Notes: generated from the sequence alone by a model not told the origin. DNA of 64,000 nt from Methylobacterium frigidaeris (GCF_022179185.1 NZ_BPQJ01000006.1:222781-286780); one strand, 5' to 3'. Shown: positions 25,838-35,529, counted from the first letter of the stretch. Program-made: numbers and translations.

Positions 25838-28321
25838 TCAGGCGGCGCGGGCCGCCAGCACGGCGGCGAGGTCCTCGCGCCGGAACGGCTTGTCGAGCTG
25901 CAGGAAGCGGCGGGCCGCGGCGGGCAGCTGGCCGTGCGGACTGGCCAGGATGACGCGGATGCCGGGGTGGCGCTCGACCACGGTGGCGGCGAGCTGGAGA
26001 CCGGTCATCACCGGCATCGCCTGGTCGGCGATCATCGCGTCGAAGGCGGCGTCGCGCGCCAGCAAGCTCAGGGCGTGCTCGCCGGAGGCGGCCTGGACCA
26101 CGTCGTGGCCGAGCTCGGCCAGGGCCTCGACGAGGCTCGCGCGCACGAGGCTGTCGCTCTCGACGAGCAGGATGCGCAAGGAGGCCTGCGGCGCCGGCCC
26201 GGCGATGGCGTCCTGACGCGCATCGGCGCGGCCCGCCTCGACGGTGCGCGCCTCGGCGGGACGTGCCTCGGCGCGCAGCCAGGCCTCGGCGAGGAACGCC
26301 TCCTCGCCGCATCCGTCGCTGAGGACGCGCCAGCCGCCGCCGCTCCCGCGCAGGAGCCGCCCCACGGTCTCGAGCGCCCGTACCTGCGGCCGCGCGGCGG
26401 CGCCCGGCGGGCGGCGCCCGCTCGCGAACAGCACGCGCAGGGCCGGCCCCTCCGGCATGCCGGGCACCGGCGTCGCGCCGGCCGGGTGCTCGGCCGCCCC
26501 GATCGCGAAGCCGTGCAGCCCGAGATCGCGGACGTGGAAGGCGAGGTTGAGCAGCACCAGCTCGACGAGCCGCTCGCTACAGGCGGCCTTCGGCAGGTCC
26601 CCGGGGATGCGGGTGACGAGGGGTGCGTCGCGCAGGACGTTCGCTTGCAGGAAGGGCAGGAACGCCGCCACCGTGGCGGCCAGATCGGAGCTGGCCAGCT
26701 CGGCCGGGGCCGCCTCGCCGGCGAGGTCGCCGCCGCGCACCAGGTTGAGCAGGCGCCGGGTGAGGGCCGCCCCGCGGTGGGCGCCGGCCAGAGCCGCGTC
26801 GGTCAGGGCCGCCTGGCGCGGATCGAGGCCGGTCTGGCGCCGCAGCACCCCGAGATTGGCCAGCACCACCGTCAGCACGTCGTTGAAGTCGTGAACGATG
26901 CCGTCGGTGACCCGGCGCAGGACGAGGTTGCGCCGCCGCTCGTTGGCGCCCGCCGGCGTGTCGGCGGGCTCTCCCTCGCGGATCGTCCGGCTGAGGGCGT
27001 GAACCCGGAGCCGGCCGGCGGCGTCGCGGCCGCGCAGGAGCCGCACCAGCAGGCGGCGGCCGGATTCCGGCCCGGGCCCGCTCGTGCGCATCACCACGTC
27101 GTGGGGACCATCCGCCCCGAGCGCCGCCGCGAGGGCGAGGTCGAGGAGGGGGCGGTCGGCGGGCTCGAACCGGGCGGCGAGGTCGGCCAGCGTCGCGACG
27201 CGGTCGGCGGCCGCGAGGGTGCCGGTGCCGTCGGGATCCGACCACACGACCTGCCGGGTCTCGGGGTCGATCTCCCAGCAGGTCCAGCCCGACATCGCCT
27301 CGAAGGTTTGCAGGCGGCCGCGCACGCGGTCGAGCCCGGTCCCGGCCCCGGCGAGCCGGGCATCGGCGCTCTGGGCCCGGTCGCGGACAGTGCCGGCGAT
27401 CGCCGCGATCTCGCGCACCCGCGACACCGGCGCCTCGCCCTCCGTCTCGCCGGCGGTGCCGGCCTCCTCGGCGAGGCGGCGCAAGCGAGCCGAGACCCGG
27501 CCGCCGAGGGCGTAGCCGAGGCCGCCGGCGGCGAGCACGAGGCCGAGCCCGAGGGCGATCAGGCGCGGGTCCGGTCCGGCGGCGGGGCGCAGCGGAATCC
27601 CGGGGGCGGAGGCGGTGACGAGCCAGCCGGGACTGGCGATGTCGCGGCTGCCGCGGGTGGGCGCGGCCTCGTGCGGGTGCGGGTCGTCCGCGGCCGGCAA
27701 CGGGCCGACGAGCGGCCGCCCATCGGCGCCAGCCACCGCGAAGCGGATGCCGTCGCCCGCGCCGTGCGCCCGGCGGACGCGCTCGCCGAGACTGTTGAAA
27801 TAAGCCGGGCTCGCGCGGAGCACGAGGCGGTCCGACCGGCCGGGCAGGCCGAGCGCCAGGGTCAGCGCGAAGGGCGCGTCCTCGGGACCGGCCGCCACCG
27901 CGACCTGCGCGTTGCGGGCCGATGACCGGTCGACCCGCGTCCCGCCGGGCCCGCCGGCGGCGCGCAGGGTCCCGTCGGGCGCGAGCAGCGCGGCGTCGCG
28001 GTAGCGCGGATTGAGGGCGAGCCAGTCCTGCAGCCGGCCCGCGCGCCAGGAATCGGACAGGGTGGAATCGTCGAGGCGCAGGAGCAGGGCGGCGTTGCGG
28101 GCGTCGTTGATCGAGGCGCTGAGCTCCTCGTCGAGCGCGTCGGCATAGGCGCGCGCGGCCTGGACGAGGGACTGCGCGAGGGCGGGCCGCGCCGTCGCGG
28201 CGTCGCGCGGAGCGCCGGAGAGCGCGCCACCGAACCAGGCCAGCCCGAAGGCCGCGGCCGCGACGGTCGCGAGCTGGGCCGCATTCAGCACCTTGAGCGA
28301 GATCCGGACCGAGTCCAGCAT
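25838..28321 (-). CDS. Hybrid sensor protein: membrane sensor, degenerate histidine kinase, receiver domain
   Basis: An 827-residue protein. One membrane segment near residues 10-35 and another near 245 (IALGLGLVLAAGGLGYALGG) enclose a periplasmic sensor domain. A PAS-like region precedes the H-box VHDFNDVLTVVLANLG with H477, of the HDFNN kinase class. The ATP domain is damaged: the N-box reads NLAFHVRDLG instead of NLAxNARDA, and no DxGxG box is found. The C-terminal receiver domain is intact, with D766 in MIADQAMP and Lys in LDKPF. I chose ATG 28321 (MLDSVRISLK). It may accept phosphate from another kinase rather than act as one. Its closeness to bcsS suggests, but does not prove, a link to cellulose control. 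Confidence 0.8.
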   Translation of the reverse strand: MLDSVRISLKVLNAAQLATVAAAAFGLAWFGGALSGAPRDAATARPALAQSLVQAARAYADALDEELSASINDARNAALLLRLDDSTLSDSWRAGRLQDWLALNPRYRDAALLAPDGTLRAAGGPGGTRVDRSSARNAQVAVAAGPEDAPFALTLALGLPGRSDRLVLRASPAYFNSLGERVRRAHGAGDGIRFAVAGADGRPLVGPLPAADDPHPHEAAPTRGSRDIASPGWLVTASAPGIPLRPAAGPDPRLIALGLGLVLAAGGLGYALGGRVSARLRRLAEEAGTAGETEGEAPVSRVREIAAIAGTVRDRAQSADARLAGAGTGLDRVRGRLQTFEAMSGWTCWEIDPETRQVVWSDPDGTGTLAAADRVATLADLAARFEPADRPLLDLALAAALGADGPHDVVMRTSGPGPESGRRLLVRLLRGRDAAGRLRVHALSRTIREGEPADTPAGANERRRNLVLRRVTDGIVHDFNDVLTVVLANLGVLRRQTGLDPRQAALTDAALAGAHRGAALTRRLLNLVRGGDLAGEAAPAELASSDLAATVAAFLPFLQANVLRDAPLVTRIPGDLPKAACSERLVELVLLNLAFHVRDLGLHGFAIGAAEHPAGATPVPGMPEGPALRVLFASGRRPPGAAARPQVRALETVGRLLRGSGGGWRVLSDGCGEEAFLAEAWLRAEARPAEARTVEAGRADARQDAIAGPAPQASLRILLVESDSLVRASLVEALAELGHDVVQAASGEHALSLLARDAAFDAMIADQAMPVMTGLQLAATVVERHPGIRVILASPHGQLPAAARRFLQLDKPFRREDLAAVLAARAA

Positions 28322-28435
28322 GAACGGGTTCCACGGCGCGCCCGCGACCACCGGCCGAACGGCCGGTACTCACGCTCCGTAACCTGGACCGATCTGTGCT
28401 TAAAACCGAGTTAACGCCGTGCGCGCCCTCGCCCG

Positions 28436-29944
28436 TCAGGGCTTCGCCGCGATGCCCCAGCGCCCGCAATAGGCCATCAGCTCCTCGGAGTCCGGCCCAG
28501 CCAGCGCCACGTAGCCGTCCGGCCGCACCAGATAGGCGGCGCCTTCCGAGAACCCGGCCTCCCGCGCCGCCCCCGTCCACGGGAAGGCGTGGAGCGGAAG
28601 GCCGGCGCGCCGCGCCTCCTCCGCGAGGCCGGGGCGGCCGGCACCGTAGACGTGGAGCTGCCAGGCGAGGCTCGCGAGGGGCGCGAAATTGTCGGGATCT
28701 CCTGCCCAAGGCAGGCGGTCGCCGCCCCGCACCCGTCCGGCCCGCCCCGCGCTCAGAGGAGAATCGTGATAGGCGATGCGGACCTGCGACACGGTGTCGA
28801 ACATCGCCTTGCGGGCCGCCGCGAAACCCCAGAGCGCCGGCACGAGGTGGGGCAGCAGGAGCGTCCGCAGCATCTGTCCGCCGAGCCCGGGCCCGGTCAG
28901 CGCGCGGAACGCCCGGTCGGTGGTGGAGACGAGATTCCGGGCGAAGGCGATGCGCTCCGGCTCGTAGGTGTCGAGGAGGGCGGGATCGGCCCGGCCGGCG
29001 ACGGTCTCGGCGAGCTTCCAGCCGAGATTCACCGCGTCGCCGATGCCGGTATTCATGCCCTGGCCGCCGGCCGGGCTGTGGATGTGGCCGGCATCGCCGG
29101 CGAGGAAGCAGCGCCCGGCCCGGAACCGCTCGGCCACCCGGTAGTGGACGCGGTAGGTCGAGAACCAGCGCACCGCCTCGACCCGGATGCCCATCAGCGC
29201 CTCGACGCCCGGGCGCAGATCCTCGAAGCTCAGGCCCGGATGGGAGGTCAGGGCGTCCGGCACCAGGCCGATCAGGCGCTGCATGCCCGAGAGGCGCACC
29301 GGCAGGAGCAGCCCGAGGCCATGGGCCCCCAGATTGACCGTCAGTTCCTCGTGGAACCCGCCGGCGATCCGCGCATCGGCGACGTAGAACAGCTGGTCGT
29401 AGGTGCCGCCAGGAAACCCGATGCCGAGCGCCTCCCGCACCCGGCTGTGGGCGCCGTCGCAGCCGCACAGGGAGGCGGGCGTGCAGACCTCCCCGGCTCC
29501 GCCGCGCGACAGCGTCGCCCGGATTCCCGCGCCGTCCTGCGACAGGGCCGCCAGCGCCGTGCCCCACTCGACCACGATCCCGGCTCGCGCGAGCTCTCTC
29601 ACCAGCAGGCGCTCGTGGTCGTCCTGCGCGTAGGCGAGGACGAAGGGGTAGGGGCTCTCGCCGGCGCCGAGATCGTGGAAGCTGACGCGCGCCACCTCCT
29701 CGCCCCCCTCGCGCAGACGGACCGCCGGGATCGGGACGCCCTCGGCCACGACCGCGTCGGCGAAGCCGAGCTGGCGGTAGAATTCGAGGGTGCGGGCCTG
29801 CACCGCCATCGCCCGCGAGGCCGTGCCGGGCCCCTCGGCCCGATCGACGATCCGCACCGGAACGCCGCGCCGGGCGAGCTGCAGCGCGAGGTTGAGCCCG
29901 GTCGGGCCGGCGCCGACGATCAGGACTGGTGGGGCGGCGGACAT
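28436..29944 (-). CDS. FAD-dependent aromatic-type monooxygenase (class A)
   Basis: A 502-residue flavoprotein monooxygenase of the PheA/TetX/UbiH superfamily. The FAD motif GAGPTGLNLALQLA opens the protein; the DG motif is CGCDGAHSRVREALG, and the GD motif FLAGDAGHIHSPAGGQGMN is followed by GIGDAVNLGWKLA. A thioredoxin-like C-terminal domain seems present. The ATG at 29944 has GGAGG upstream. The substrate is unknown: such enzymes hydroxylate phenols or tailor polyketides. No catabolic partners lie nearby. Confidence 0.85.
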   Translation of the reverse strand: MSAAPPVLIVGAGPTGLNLALQLARRGVPVRIVDRAEGPGTASRAMAVQARTLEFYRQLGFADAVVAEGVPIPAVRLREGGEEVARVSFHDLGAGESPYPFVLAYAQDDHERLLVRELARAGIVVEWGTALAALSQDGAGIRATLSRGGAGEVCTPASLCGCDGAHSRVREALGIGFPGGTYDQLFYVADARIAGGFHEELTVNLGAHGLGLLLPVRLSGMQRLIGLVPDALTSHPGLSFEDLRPGVEALMGIRVEAVRWFSTYRVHYRVAERFRAGRCFLAGDAGHIHSPAGGQGMNTGIGDAVNLGWKLAETVAGRADPALLDTYEPERIAFARNLVSTTDRAFRALTGPGLGGQMLRTLLLPHLVPALWGFAAARKAMFDTVSQVRIAYHDSPLSAGRAGRVRGGDRLPWAGDPDNFAPLASLAWQLHVYGAGRPGLAEEARRAGLPLHAFPWTGAAREAGFSEGAAYLVRPDGYVALAGPDSEELMAYCGRWGIAAKP

Positions 29945-30049
29945 GACGGTCCTCCCACGAGGCGAAGACGACCACGGGGGCAGTCTCGACCGGGGACGGA
30001 GCGGCGGCAAGTCGGGCGCGCAAGTCGAGCCCGCAAGTCGAGCCTCGGT

Positions 30050-31273
30050 CTACGCCTCCGGCTCCGCCCCGTCCGCCACCCCCAGCATGAACCAGACCAG
30101 GGCCGCGGTCTTGATCGAGTACGGCGAGTCGCTGATGACGAGGAGCAGGCAGAGATAGATCGCCATGGCGCAACGCAGGCGCCAGCCGTCGGGGTTGCGG
30201 GCCGGCATCAGGACGAACAGGCCCCAGGCCACCAGCGCGCCGGCCACCCCGAGCTGCGAGAGGGTGTAGGCGTAGCCGGAATCCGACAGGAACATCTTGT
30301 CGGGCATGATGCCCCACACGCCTTCGGGCGGCAGCGAGGTGACGAGCAGGGCGGCCCAGAGCAGGCGGCCCGCCATGTCGTTCTGCCAGCTCGTCTGCAG
30401 GCTCTCGAAACCGTAGACCGTGAGGGCGAGCAGGATCGTGAAGGGCAGGGCGAACCAGAGCAGGCGCGGCAGGCGGTACCCCACCAGCATCGCCCCCGCG
30501 ATCGCCACGCAGACATAGGCGCCGAAGCGCGCATCGGCCAGGATGATGGTGACCGCCGCACAGAGGAACAGCCAGGCCCGCCCCCGCATGGTGCGGCGGT
30601 AGAGCGCCCAGGCGAACAGCACGGCGCCGAAATTGCCGGCCGAGACCGGCTCGAGGAAGACCGACGAGACGCGGTGCGGTCCCAGGAAGGGCAGGATGGT
30701 GCGCGAATCCGGCCGGATGCCGCTGGTGAACAGCGAGCCCGTCAGCTCGCTGATCTCCGCCGCCGACATGCTGCCGCGGGCCACGTAGTAGCGCACGATG
30801 TTGAAGTATTGCTGGTAGATGTCGAACAGGCCGTACTCGAACAGGCCCATCACCACCACGATGACGCCGCTCGCCAGCACCGCCCGGTCGGCGCTGCGCA
30901 GGTCGGGCGCGCGCATGCCGAGATTGTAGAACACGACCGGGATCAGGAAGTCGCGCACGCCCTTGACGTCGGGGTTGCCGCGCAGGGTCACGAGCAGGAG
31001 CCCGTAGGTGACGAGCCCGGCGAGGACGAGCCATGGCCCCGGCCGCTCGTCGAGGGCGAATCCGAGGGTGAGCGCGATGATCGCCACCTCGGCGCCCATG
31101 ACGGTGCCGCCGGAGACCGGGAACCCGGCGGTGTTGAGGAAGCAGAGGACGGCGTTGAAGACCAGCGCGCCGGTCAGCACGACGAGGGCGACACGCCCCT
31201 GATAGGGCGCGCGCCAGTCGGCGGCGGGGAGAGCGGCGGCGGGCGAGGCGGCCTGGGGCATGCCGGCCGTCAT
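30050..31273 (-). CDS. Polysaccharide polymerase / O-antigen ligase-like membrane protein
   Basis: A 407-residue protein with about ten hydrophobic membrane segments and a large loop between them containing RPDSRTILPFLGPHRVSSVF. Its pattern fits the Wzy/WaaL (O-antigen ligase) type, which link or polymerise lipid-carried glycan units. The ATG at 31273 overlaps the TGA of the upstream chain-length gene (ATGA), so the pair is translationally coupled. Whether it is a polymerase or a ligase cannot be settled from sequence. Confidence 0.75.
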   Translation of the reverse strand: MTAGMPQAASPAAALPAADWRAPYQGRVALVVLTGALVFNAVLCFLNTAGFPVSGGTVMGAEVAIIALTLGFALDERPGPWLVLAGLVTYGLLLVTLRGNPDVKGVRDFLIPVVFYNLGMRAPDLRSADRAVLASGVIVVVMGLFEYGLFDIYQQYFNIVRYYVARGSMSAAEISELTGSLFTSGIRPDSRTILPFLGPHRVSSVFLEPVSAGNFGAVLFAWALYRRTMRGRAWLFLCAAVTIILADARFGAYVCVAIAGAMLVGYRLPRLLWFALPFTILLALTVYGFESLQTSWQNDMAGRLLWAALLVTSLPPEGVWGIMPDKMFLSDSGYAYTLSQLGVAGALVAWGLFVLMPARNPDGWRLRCAMAIYLCLLLVISDSPYSIKTAALVWFMLGVADGAEPEA

Positions 31274-33261
31274 GCCGTCCGCACGTGACCGGTCACCGGC
31301 CGCGGCGGCACCCACCGGCGCAGGGGCGAGGCCCGCCGCGCCTCGACCGCGACGAGGCCGAACACTCCCTGCGCCCGGAAGCGGCCGGCGCCGTCCAGGG
31401 TCTCGAGCAGGCGCTCCAGGTGGGTACGGGTCATCCGGCCGGGGGCGACGACGAGGAGAATCGCGTCGGAGGTCTCGGGGATCGACAGCCAGCCGTCGCC
31501 GCGCGCGAGGTCCCGCTCCGCCACGACGATCTCGGGCCGGGTCAGCCGCTCCACCCCGCGGGCGGGATCGAGGACCGCGAGCCGGCCACGGACCGGCGCG
31601 TCGGTGTGCGGGCCGTCGCCGAAGCCGAGGCGGGCATGGGCCTGTTCCGGCACCATGAGGGTCGGCTCGCCGAGGCGGATCAGCAGGTCGGTGAGGATCT
31701 CCGCCGCGCGCAGGCGCTCGGGTCCGAGCCCGTCCGAGGTCACCGTGACGATCACCGATTGGCCGCGGCCGGCGAACCGGTTGCGCAATTCGCGGGCCGC
31801 GGTGACCAGGGCCTGCTCGGCGCTCGCGCCGCGGCCGGCGCGGCCCGGTCGCGGCAGGCGGGCCCAGACCGGCGCGGCGGCGCCGAAGCCCGAGATCGTG
31901 GTGATGTTGCCGCGCCAGACGTCGTAGAGGAAGCCGAGGATCAGTCCCAGCACGGCGCCGAACAGGCCGGCCGCCACCACCACGATGGGGGCCGGGGTGT
32001 CCGAGGGCTTGAGCGGCGGCGTGGCGCGCGACACGATCTGCGAGTTGCTCGGGTTGATCGATTGCTGCTGCTCGAGGTCCTTCGTCCGGTCGAGGACGAG
32101 GTTGTAGGTGCGCCGGATCGCCTCCGCCTCGCTCTCGAGCTGGCGCAGGCGGATACCCTCCTGGTTGCTGCTGGTCTGGTTCTGGATCAGCCGCTCGGCC
32201 CGGCCGCGCAGCTGGCGCAAGGATTCCTCAGCCCGGCGCAAGTCCTCCTCGATGGTGCGGCGGATCCGGTCGGCCTCCGCCGCGATCAGCCGCGCGGTCG
32301 CGGCGCGCTGGGCAGCCAGCGCGATCATCTGCGGGTGGCTCGGCCCAAGGCTGCGGGAGAGCGTCGCGATCTCTTGGAGGGTTTGGGCGTACTGGGTGCG
32401 CAGCGAGACCATCACCTGCGAGGTGTCGGCCTCCGGCACCGCCTGGACCTGTCCGTCCGGCACCCGCAGCTGGCGCACCACCTCGCGCCGGGCCGAGAGC
32501 CGGGCGAGGTTGGTCTCGGCGGCGGTGATCTGGGTGTAGAGGTCCTTGAGCTGCTGCGACACGAGCAGGCCGGCATCGCCCGACCCGATCAGGCCCTTCT
32601 CGGCCCGGTAGCGCTCCACCGCCACGTCGGCCCGGTTGAGCTGGCCGCGCAGGTCGGCGGCCTGGGTCAGCAGCGCCTCGTTGGCCCGGCGCACCGCCGA
32701 GACCCGGTCCCGGGCGCCGACCTCGAAGAACTGCGCCGCAATGGTGTTGGCGATCTCGGCCGCGCGCCGCGCATCCGGATAGGCGACGGTGAGCTGGAAG
32801 TTGAACGAGTTGTCGACCCGGCGCACCACGATGCGCTTGCGCAGGGCCTCGAGCGCCACGACCGTGGGATCGGCGCCGGGAGGCGCCCCCCGCACCAGCA
32901 CCGGGTCCTCGGCGAGTCCGAGCTGTGCGATCACCGCGTCGAGGAGCTTGGCCGAGAGCAGGACCAGCCCCTGGCTCTCGAGATTCGCGAAATCGAGCTG
33001 AGCCGGGGCGTCCTGACGCGACAGGCCGCGCCCGACGATCTGCAGCGCCTGCGGGTCGATCAGGAGCTCGACCGTGGCGCGGTAGGTCGGCACCTGCCTG
33101 AGCGCGTGGAGCCCGCCCAGGGTTGCCATCACGCCCGCGCTCGCGACGATCCACACCGCGCGCCGGCGGGCCGATCCCCACAGATCCGCCAGCGTGCCGC
33201 CGGTCCTGCGGGGAGTGGCCGCAGCGGAATCTGCCGTCGACATCTGGTGTCCCTGCCTCAT
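31270..33261 (-). CDS. Polysaccharide chain-length determinant (Wzz/GumC type, no kinase domain)
   Basis: A 663-residue inner-membrane protein: one N-terminal membrane segment (AVWIVASAGVMATLGGLHAL), a Wzz domain, a long coiled-coil region around residues 180-400 (RRANEALLTQAADLRGQL; RRTIEEDLRRAEESLRQL), and a second membrane segment (IVVVAAGLFGAVLGLILGFLYDV). The 190-residue cytoplasmic end looks like a BY-kinase fold that lacks a Walker A P-loop and a tyrosine tail. It likely sets the length of the glycan made with the downstream polymerase. The start is ATG 33261 or 33243; both have weak Shine-Dalgarno sequences. Confidence 0.82.
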   Translation of the reverse strand: MRQGHQMSTADSAAATPRRTGGTLADLWGSARRRAVWIVASAGVMATLGGLHALRQVPTYRATVELLIDPQALQIVGRGLSRQDAPAQLDFANLESQGLVLLSAKLLDAVIAQLGLAEDPVLVRGAPPGADPTVVALEALRKRIVVRRVDNSFNFQLTVAYPDARRAAEIANTIAAQFFEVGARDRVSAVRRANEALLTQAADLRGQLNRADVAVERYRAEKGLIGSGDAGLLVSQQLKDLYTQITAAETNLARLSARREVVRQLRVPDGQVQAVPEADTSQVMVSLRTQYAQTLQEIATLSRSLGPSHPQMIALAAQRAATARLIAAEADRIRRTIEEDLRRAEESLRQLRGRAERLIQNQTSSNQEGIRLRQLESEAEAIRRTYNLVLDRTKDLEQQQSINPSNSQIVSRATPPLKPSDTPAPIVVVAAGLFGAVLGLILGFLYDVWRGNITTISGFGAAAPVWARLPRPGRAGRGASAEQALVTAARELRNRFAGRGQSVIVTVTSDGLGPERLRAAEILTDLLIRLGEPTLMVPEQAHARLGFGDGPHTDAPVRGRLAVLDPARGVERLTRPEIVVAERDLARGDGWLSIPETSDAILLVVAPGRMTRTHLERLLETLDGAGRFRAQGVFGLVAVEARRASPLRRWVPPRPVTGHVRTA

Positions 33262-33479
33262 GCGACTTCCGATTGACTGCTCGGCAATGCGGAAATCAAC
33301 TCCGCTCATCCGTCACGCGGGCCGATGACGGACTCTGTCGAAAGTTGTCTCTCGACGGGGTCCGCCCTTCAACCATCCCTGATCCGGCAGGGCACGGACA
33401 GGAACTTAATCGTGGTTCGGTTACCGATCCGGCAGCCGTTTCGGCCCCTGGGCCATGCCAAACTGAGACAGCTGGGTCC

Positions 33480-34664
33480 TCAACGAGGCACCAGGGCCGC
33501 CCCGGCCGCCGGTGCGCCCGCGACGGGGGCGGCCAAGCGCGTGTCCTGGCGCTTGAACCAGGCGAGGGACGGGCGCTCGACGAGCCGGTGGGTGGCGGCG
33601 GCGAGGGGCACCGTGAGCGCCACCAGGGCGGCGGCGACGGCGAGATTGGCGGGGCCTGAGCCGACATCGAGGAAGCGGTCGTGCCCGAGGATCACCGTGC
33701 GGGCGAGGCCGGTGCGCTGTTCCACAGAATGCATCACGCTCGTGAAGACCTGGATCACCGGCAGGTGCAGGAGGTAGATCGAGAACGACCACAGGCCGAG
33801 GCGCTGGGGGATCCGGGCGCGGGCCAGATCCGACACGGCACCCCGCTGATGCGAGAACAGCGCGATCACGGCGGCGAAGGCCAGGCTCGCACCGTAGCCG
33901 CCGGGGCCCTGGGGCAGGAGCAGCACCAGGGCCGGCAGGACGAGTGCCGCCAGGATCTCGGCCGCCGTCGCGACACCGCGCGGCGGGCGCACATGATCGC
34001 GCAACGTGTAGGCGAGGCAGCCCACGAACAGGTCGAACAGGCACCGCACGATGCCCCAGTTCTGGATCACGAACAGCGTGCGCGGGCTCAACCAGCACAG
34101 GACGAGGGCGCTCAAAGTCGCGAGCCCCGCGAAGACGAGACGGCCCTTCGGTCCCGCCGCCATGACGGTCGCGGCGAGCACGATCGAGGCCCAGAACTCG
34201 ACGGCGATGCTCCAGGACGGGAAGTTCCAGCTGTACTCGCCGAAGGTGCGGAAGTTCTGCAGGAACAGCAGGTGGGTGACGATCTCGACCGGTCGGTGCG
34301 CGGCCCCGAAGGGCGGCGTCGCGACCGGCGTGCCGGCATGGTGCGAGAGGTAGACGAAGCGCACCCCTTCGAGCAGGACCAGGAACCCGAGCGTCACGGC
34401 GTGGAGCGGCCAGAGCCGGCCGAAGCGCATCAGCACGAAGCGGAAGGCCTGCCGGCCGGTCGCCAGCCGGTCGCCGTAGGCGTGCAGCAGCACGAAGCCC
34501 GACAGCACGAAGAAGACATCGACGCAGAATTGCAGGTTCGGGAACCAGGCCTGCTGCTGCAGCGGATGGGCGAGCGGCATGTGGAAGAACGCGACGGCGA
34601 GCGCACACACGCCCCGCCCCGCATCCAGCGCCTCGAACCGTTCCGACCCCTCGCGCCCGCGCAT
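33480..34664 (-). CDS. Membrane acyltransferase, acyltransferase-3 family
   Basis: A 394-residue protein with about ten membrane segments typical of acyltransferase-3 (OafA/NodX-like) enzymes that acetylate or acylate surface sugars. The family's early His region is seen as VAFFHMPLAHP, and VDVFFVLSGFVLLHAYGDR follows. The start is ATG 34664 (MRGREGSERFEALDAGRG), the residue pattern usual for the family; upstream in-frame codons add unlikely sequence. It is divergent from a small acyl carrier protein, a pairing that could supply its acyl group. Confidence 0.83.
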   Translation of the reverse strand: MRGREGSERFEALDAGRGVCALAVAFFHMPLAHPLQQQAWFPNLQFCVDVFFVLSGFVLLHAYGDRLATGRQAFRFVLMRFGRLWPLHAVTLGFLVLLEGVRFVYLSHHAGTPVATPPFGAAHRPVEIVTHLLFLQNFRTFGEYSWNFPSWSIAVEFWASIVLAATVMAAGPKGRLVFAGLATLSALVLCWLSPRTLFVIQNWGIVRCLFDLFVGCLAYTLRDHVRPPRGVATAAEILAALVLPALVLLLPQGPGGYGASLAFAAVIALFSHQRGAVSDLARARIPQRLGLWSFSIYLLHLPVIQVFTSVMHSVEQRTGLARTVILGHDRFLDVGSGPANLAVAAALVALTVPLAAATHRLVERPSLAWFKRQDTRLAAPVAGAPAAGAALVPR

Positions 34665-34828
34665 GGCCCGCCACCCGTGCCGTTCTCGAACAATCCTGTC
34701 CGGTCCGGGGATGCCGGGCCGATGCTCGCACCCTGGCCCGCAGGATCGATGCCGGGCGGAGGCGACCGCGAGCCCGGATAGCGTTGCCGGAACGTTACTC
34801 GGTGATTCACCAGCATCGCGAAATGTGT

Positions 34829-34856
34829 TTGATTTCTGACTTGTATCTGCATAAGC
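34829..34856 (+). promoter_or_regulatory. Tentative promoter upstream of the acyl carrier protein gene
   Basis: The 90 bases before the acyl carrier protein gene are AT-rich against the window. TTGATT at 34829-34834 could be a -35; the best -10 candidates (CATAAG, TAAGCT) are weak and at imperfect distances of 15-17 bases. Confidence 0.25.
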
Positions 34857-34882
34857 TGGGCCAGCAGAGATTGAGGTCGAGC

Positions 34883-35137
34883 ATGGTGTCCGCCCAGGAG
34901 ATCCGTACGATTTTGGCACGCCACGGCAGCCTCGCCCGCAGCATCGACCGTCTCTCGGACAGCGATTGCCTGTTCGACAACGGCCTCGACTCGTTCGGCG
35001 CGGTTCAGGTGATGATGGACCTGGAAGAGCATTTCGAGGTCGAGTTTCAGGAGCACCTGCTCAGCCGCGAGGTCTTCTCGACCGTCCGCAATATTCTGAC
35101 TTTCGTATCGAGTCAGATGCTGCGGAAGGCGGCCTGA
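34883..35137 (+). CDS. Acyl carrier protein
   Basis: An 84-residue carrier protein with the phosphopantetheine site at S37 in DNGLDSFGAVQVMMDLE, preceded by the usual acidic helix. The start ATG 34883 has GAGG seven bases upstream. It differs from housekeeping AcpP and lies alone next to an acyltransferase-3 gene, so a dedicated role in acylating a lipid or polysaccharide is likely (inference). No ketosynthase or adenylating enzyme lies next to it. Confidence 0.85.
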   Translation: MVSAQEIRTILARHGSLARSIDRLSDSDCLFDNGLDSFGAVQVMMDLEEHFEVEFQEHLLSREVFSTVRNILTFVSSQMLRKAA

Positions 35138-35242
35138 GCGGATCTCAGCTGGCGTCGACCAGGCCATGCGGGATCTCGGTCATGGGTCAGGGCGCCTTCT
35201 CAGGGCCCGCTTGATCTAAGAAACACGCTTCACATCCTTCGT

Positions 35243-35381
35243 CGTCATCCGGCGGCCGCGAGAGCGGAGCCCGGGATTCAGAAACCCAGGTGGGTCAGAA
35301 GAAGGCGGACCGGTTTCCGCTTCATCCTGGACCCTCGGCAAGTCTGGATCCCGGGCTCCGCTCTCGCGGCCGCGGGATGAC
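35243..35381. repeat. Long inverted repeat, MITE-like intergenic element
   Basis: The left arm (35243-35282) and right arm (35343-35381) are near-perfect reverse complements of about 40 bp, both containing GCGGCCGCGAGAGCGGAGCC or its complement. They enclose 60 bases. Direct target duplications are not obvious. The arms resemble a dispersed repeat family rather than a terminator. Confidence 0.75.
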
Positions 35382-35529
35382 GCAGTGCGTTTGCCATCTG
35401 TAGAGACCACGCAGACAGGCCCGCCTGGCGGTGCGGCCACGAACTCGACCATGCCATGACGTCATGAGATCGATCGGGGGGTCACGGCGGATGACCGGTG
35501 GCTGCGACCAGCACCTCGAGACGGTCTCC

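Noticed and set aside
26577..31034. A very long open frame on the minus strand across the kinase, monooxygenase and polymerase genes
   Set aside because: It is the shadow frame of high-GC genes; translation is Arg/Pro/Gly-rich with no domain, while the overlapping frames encode clear proteins.
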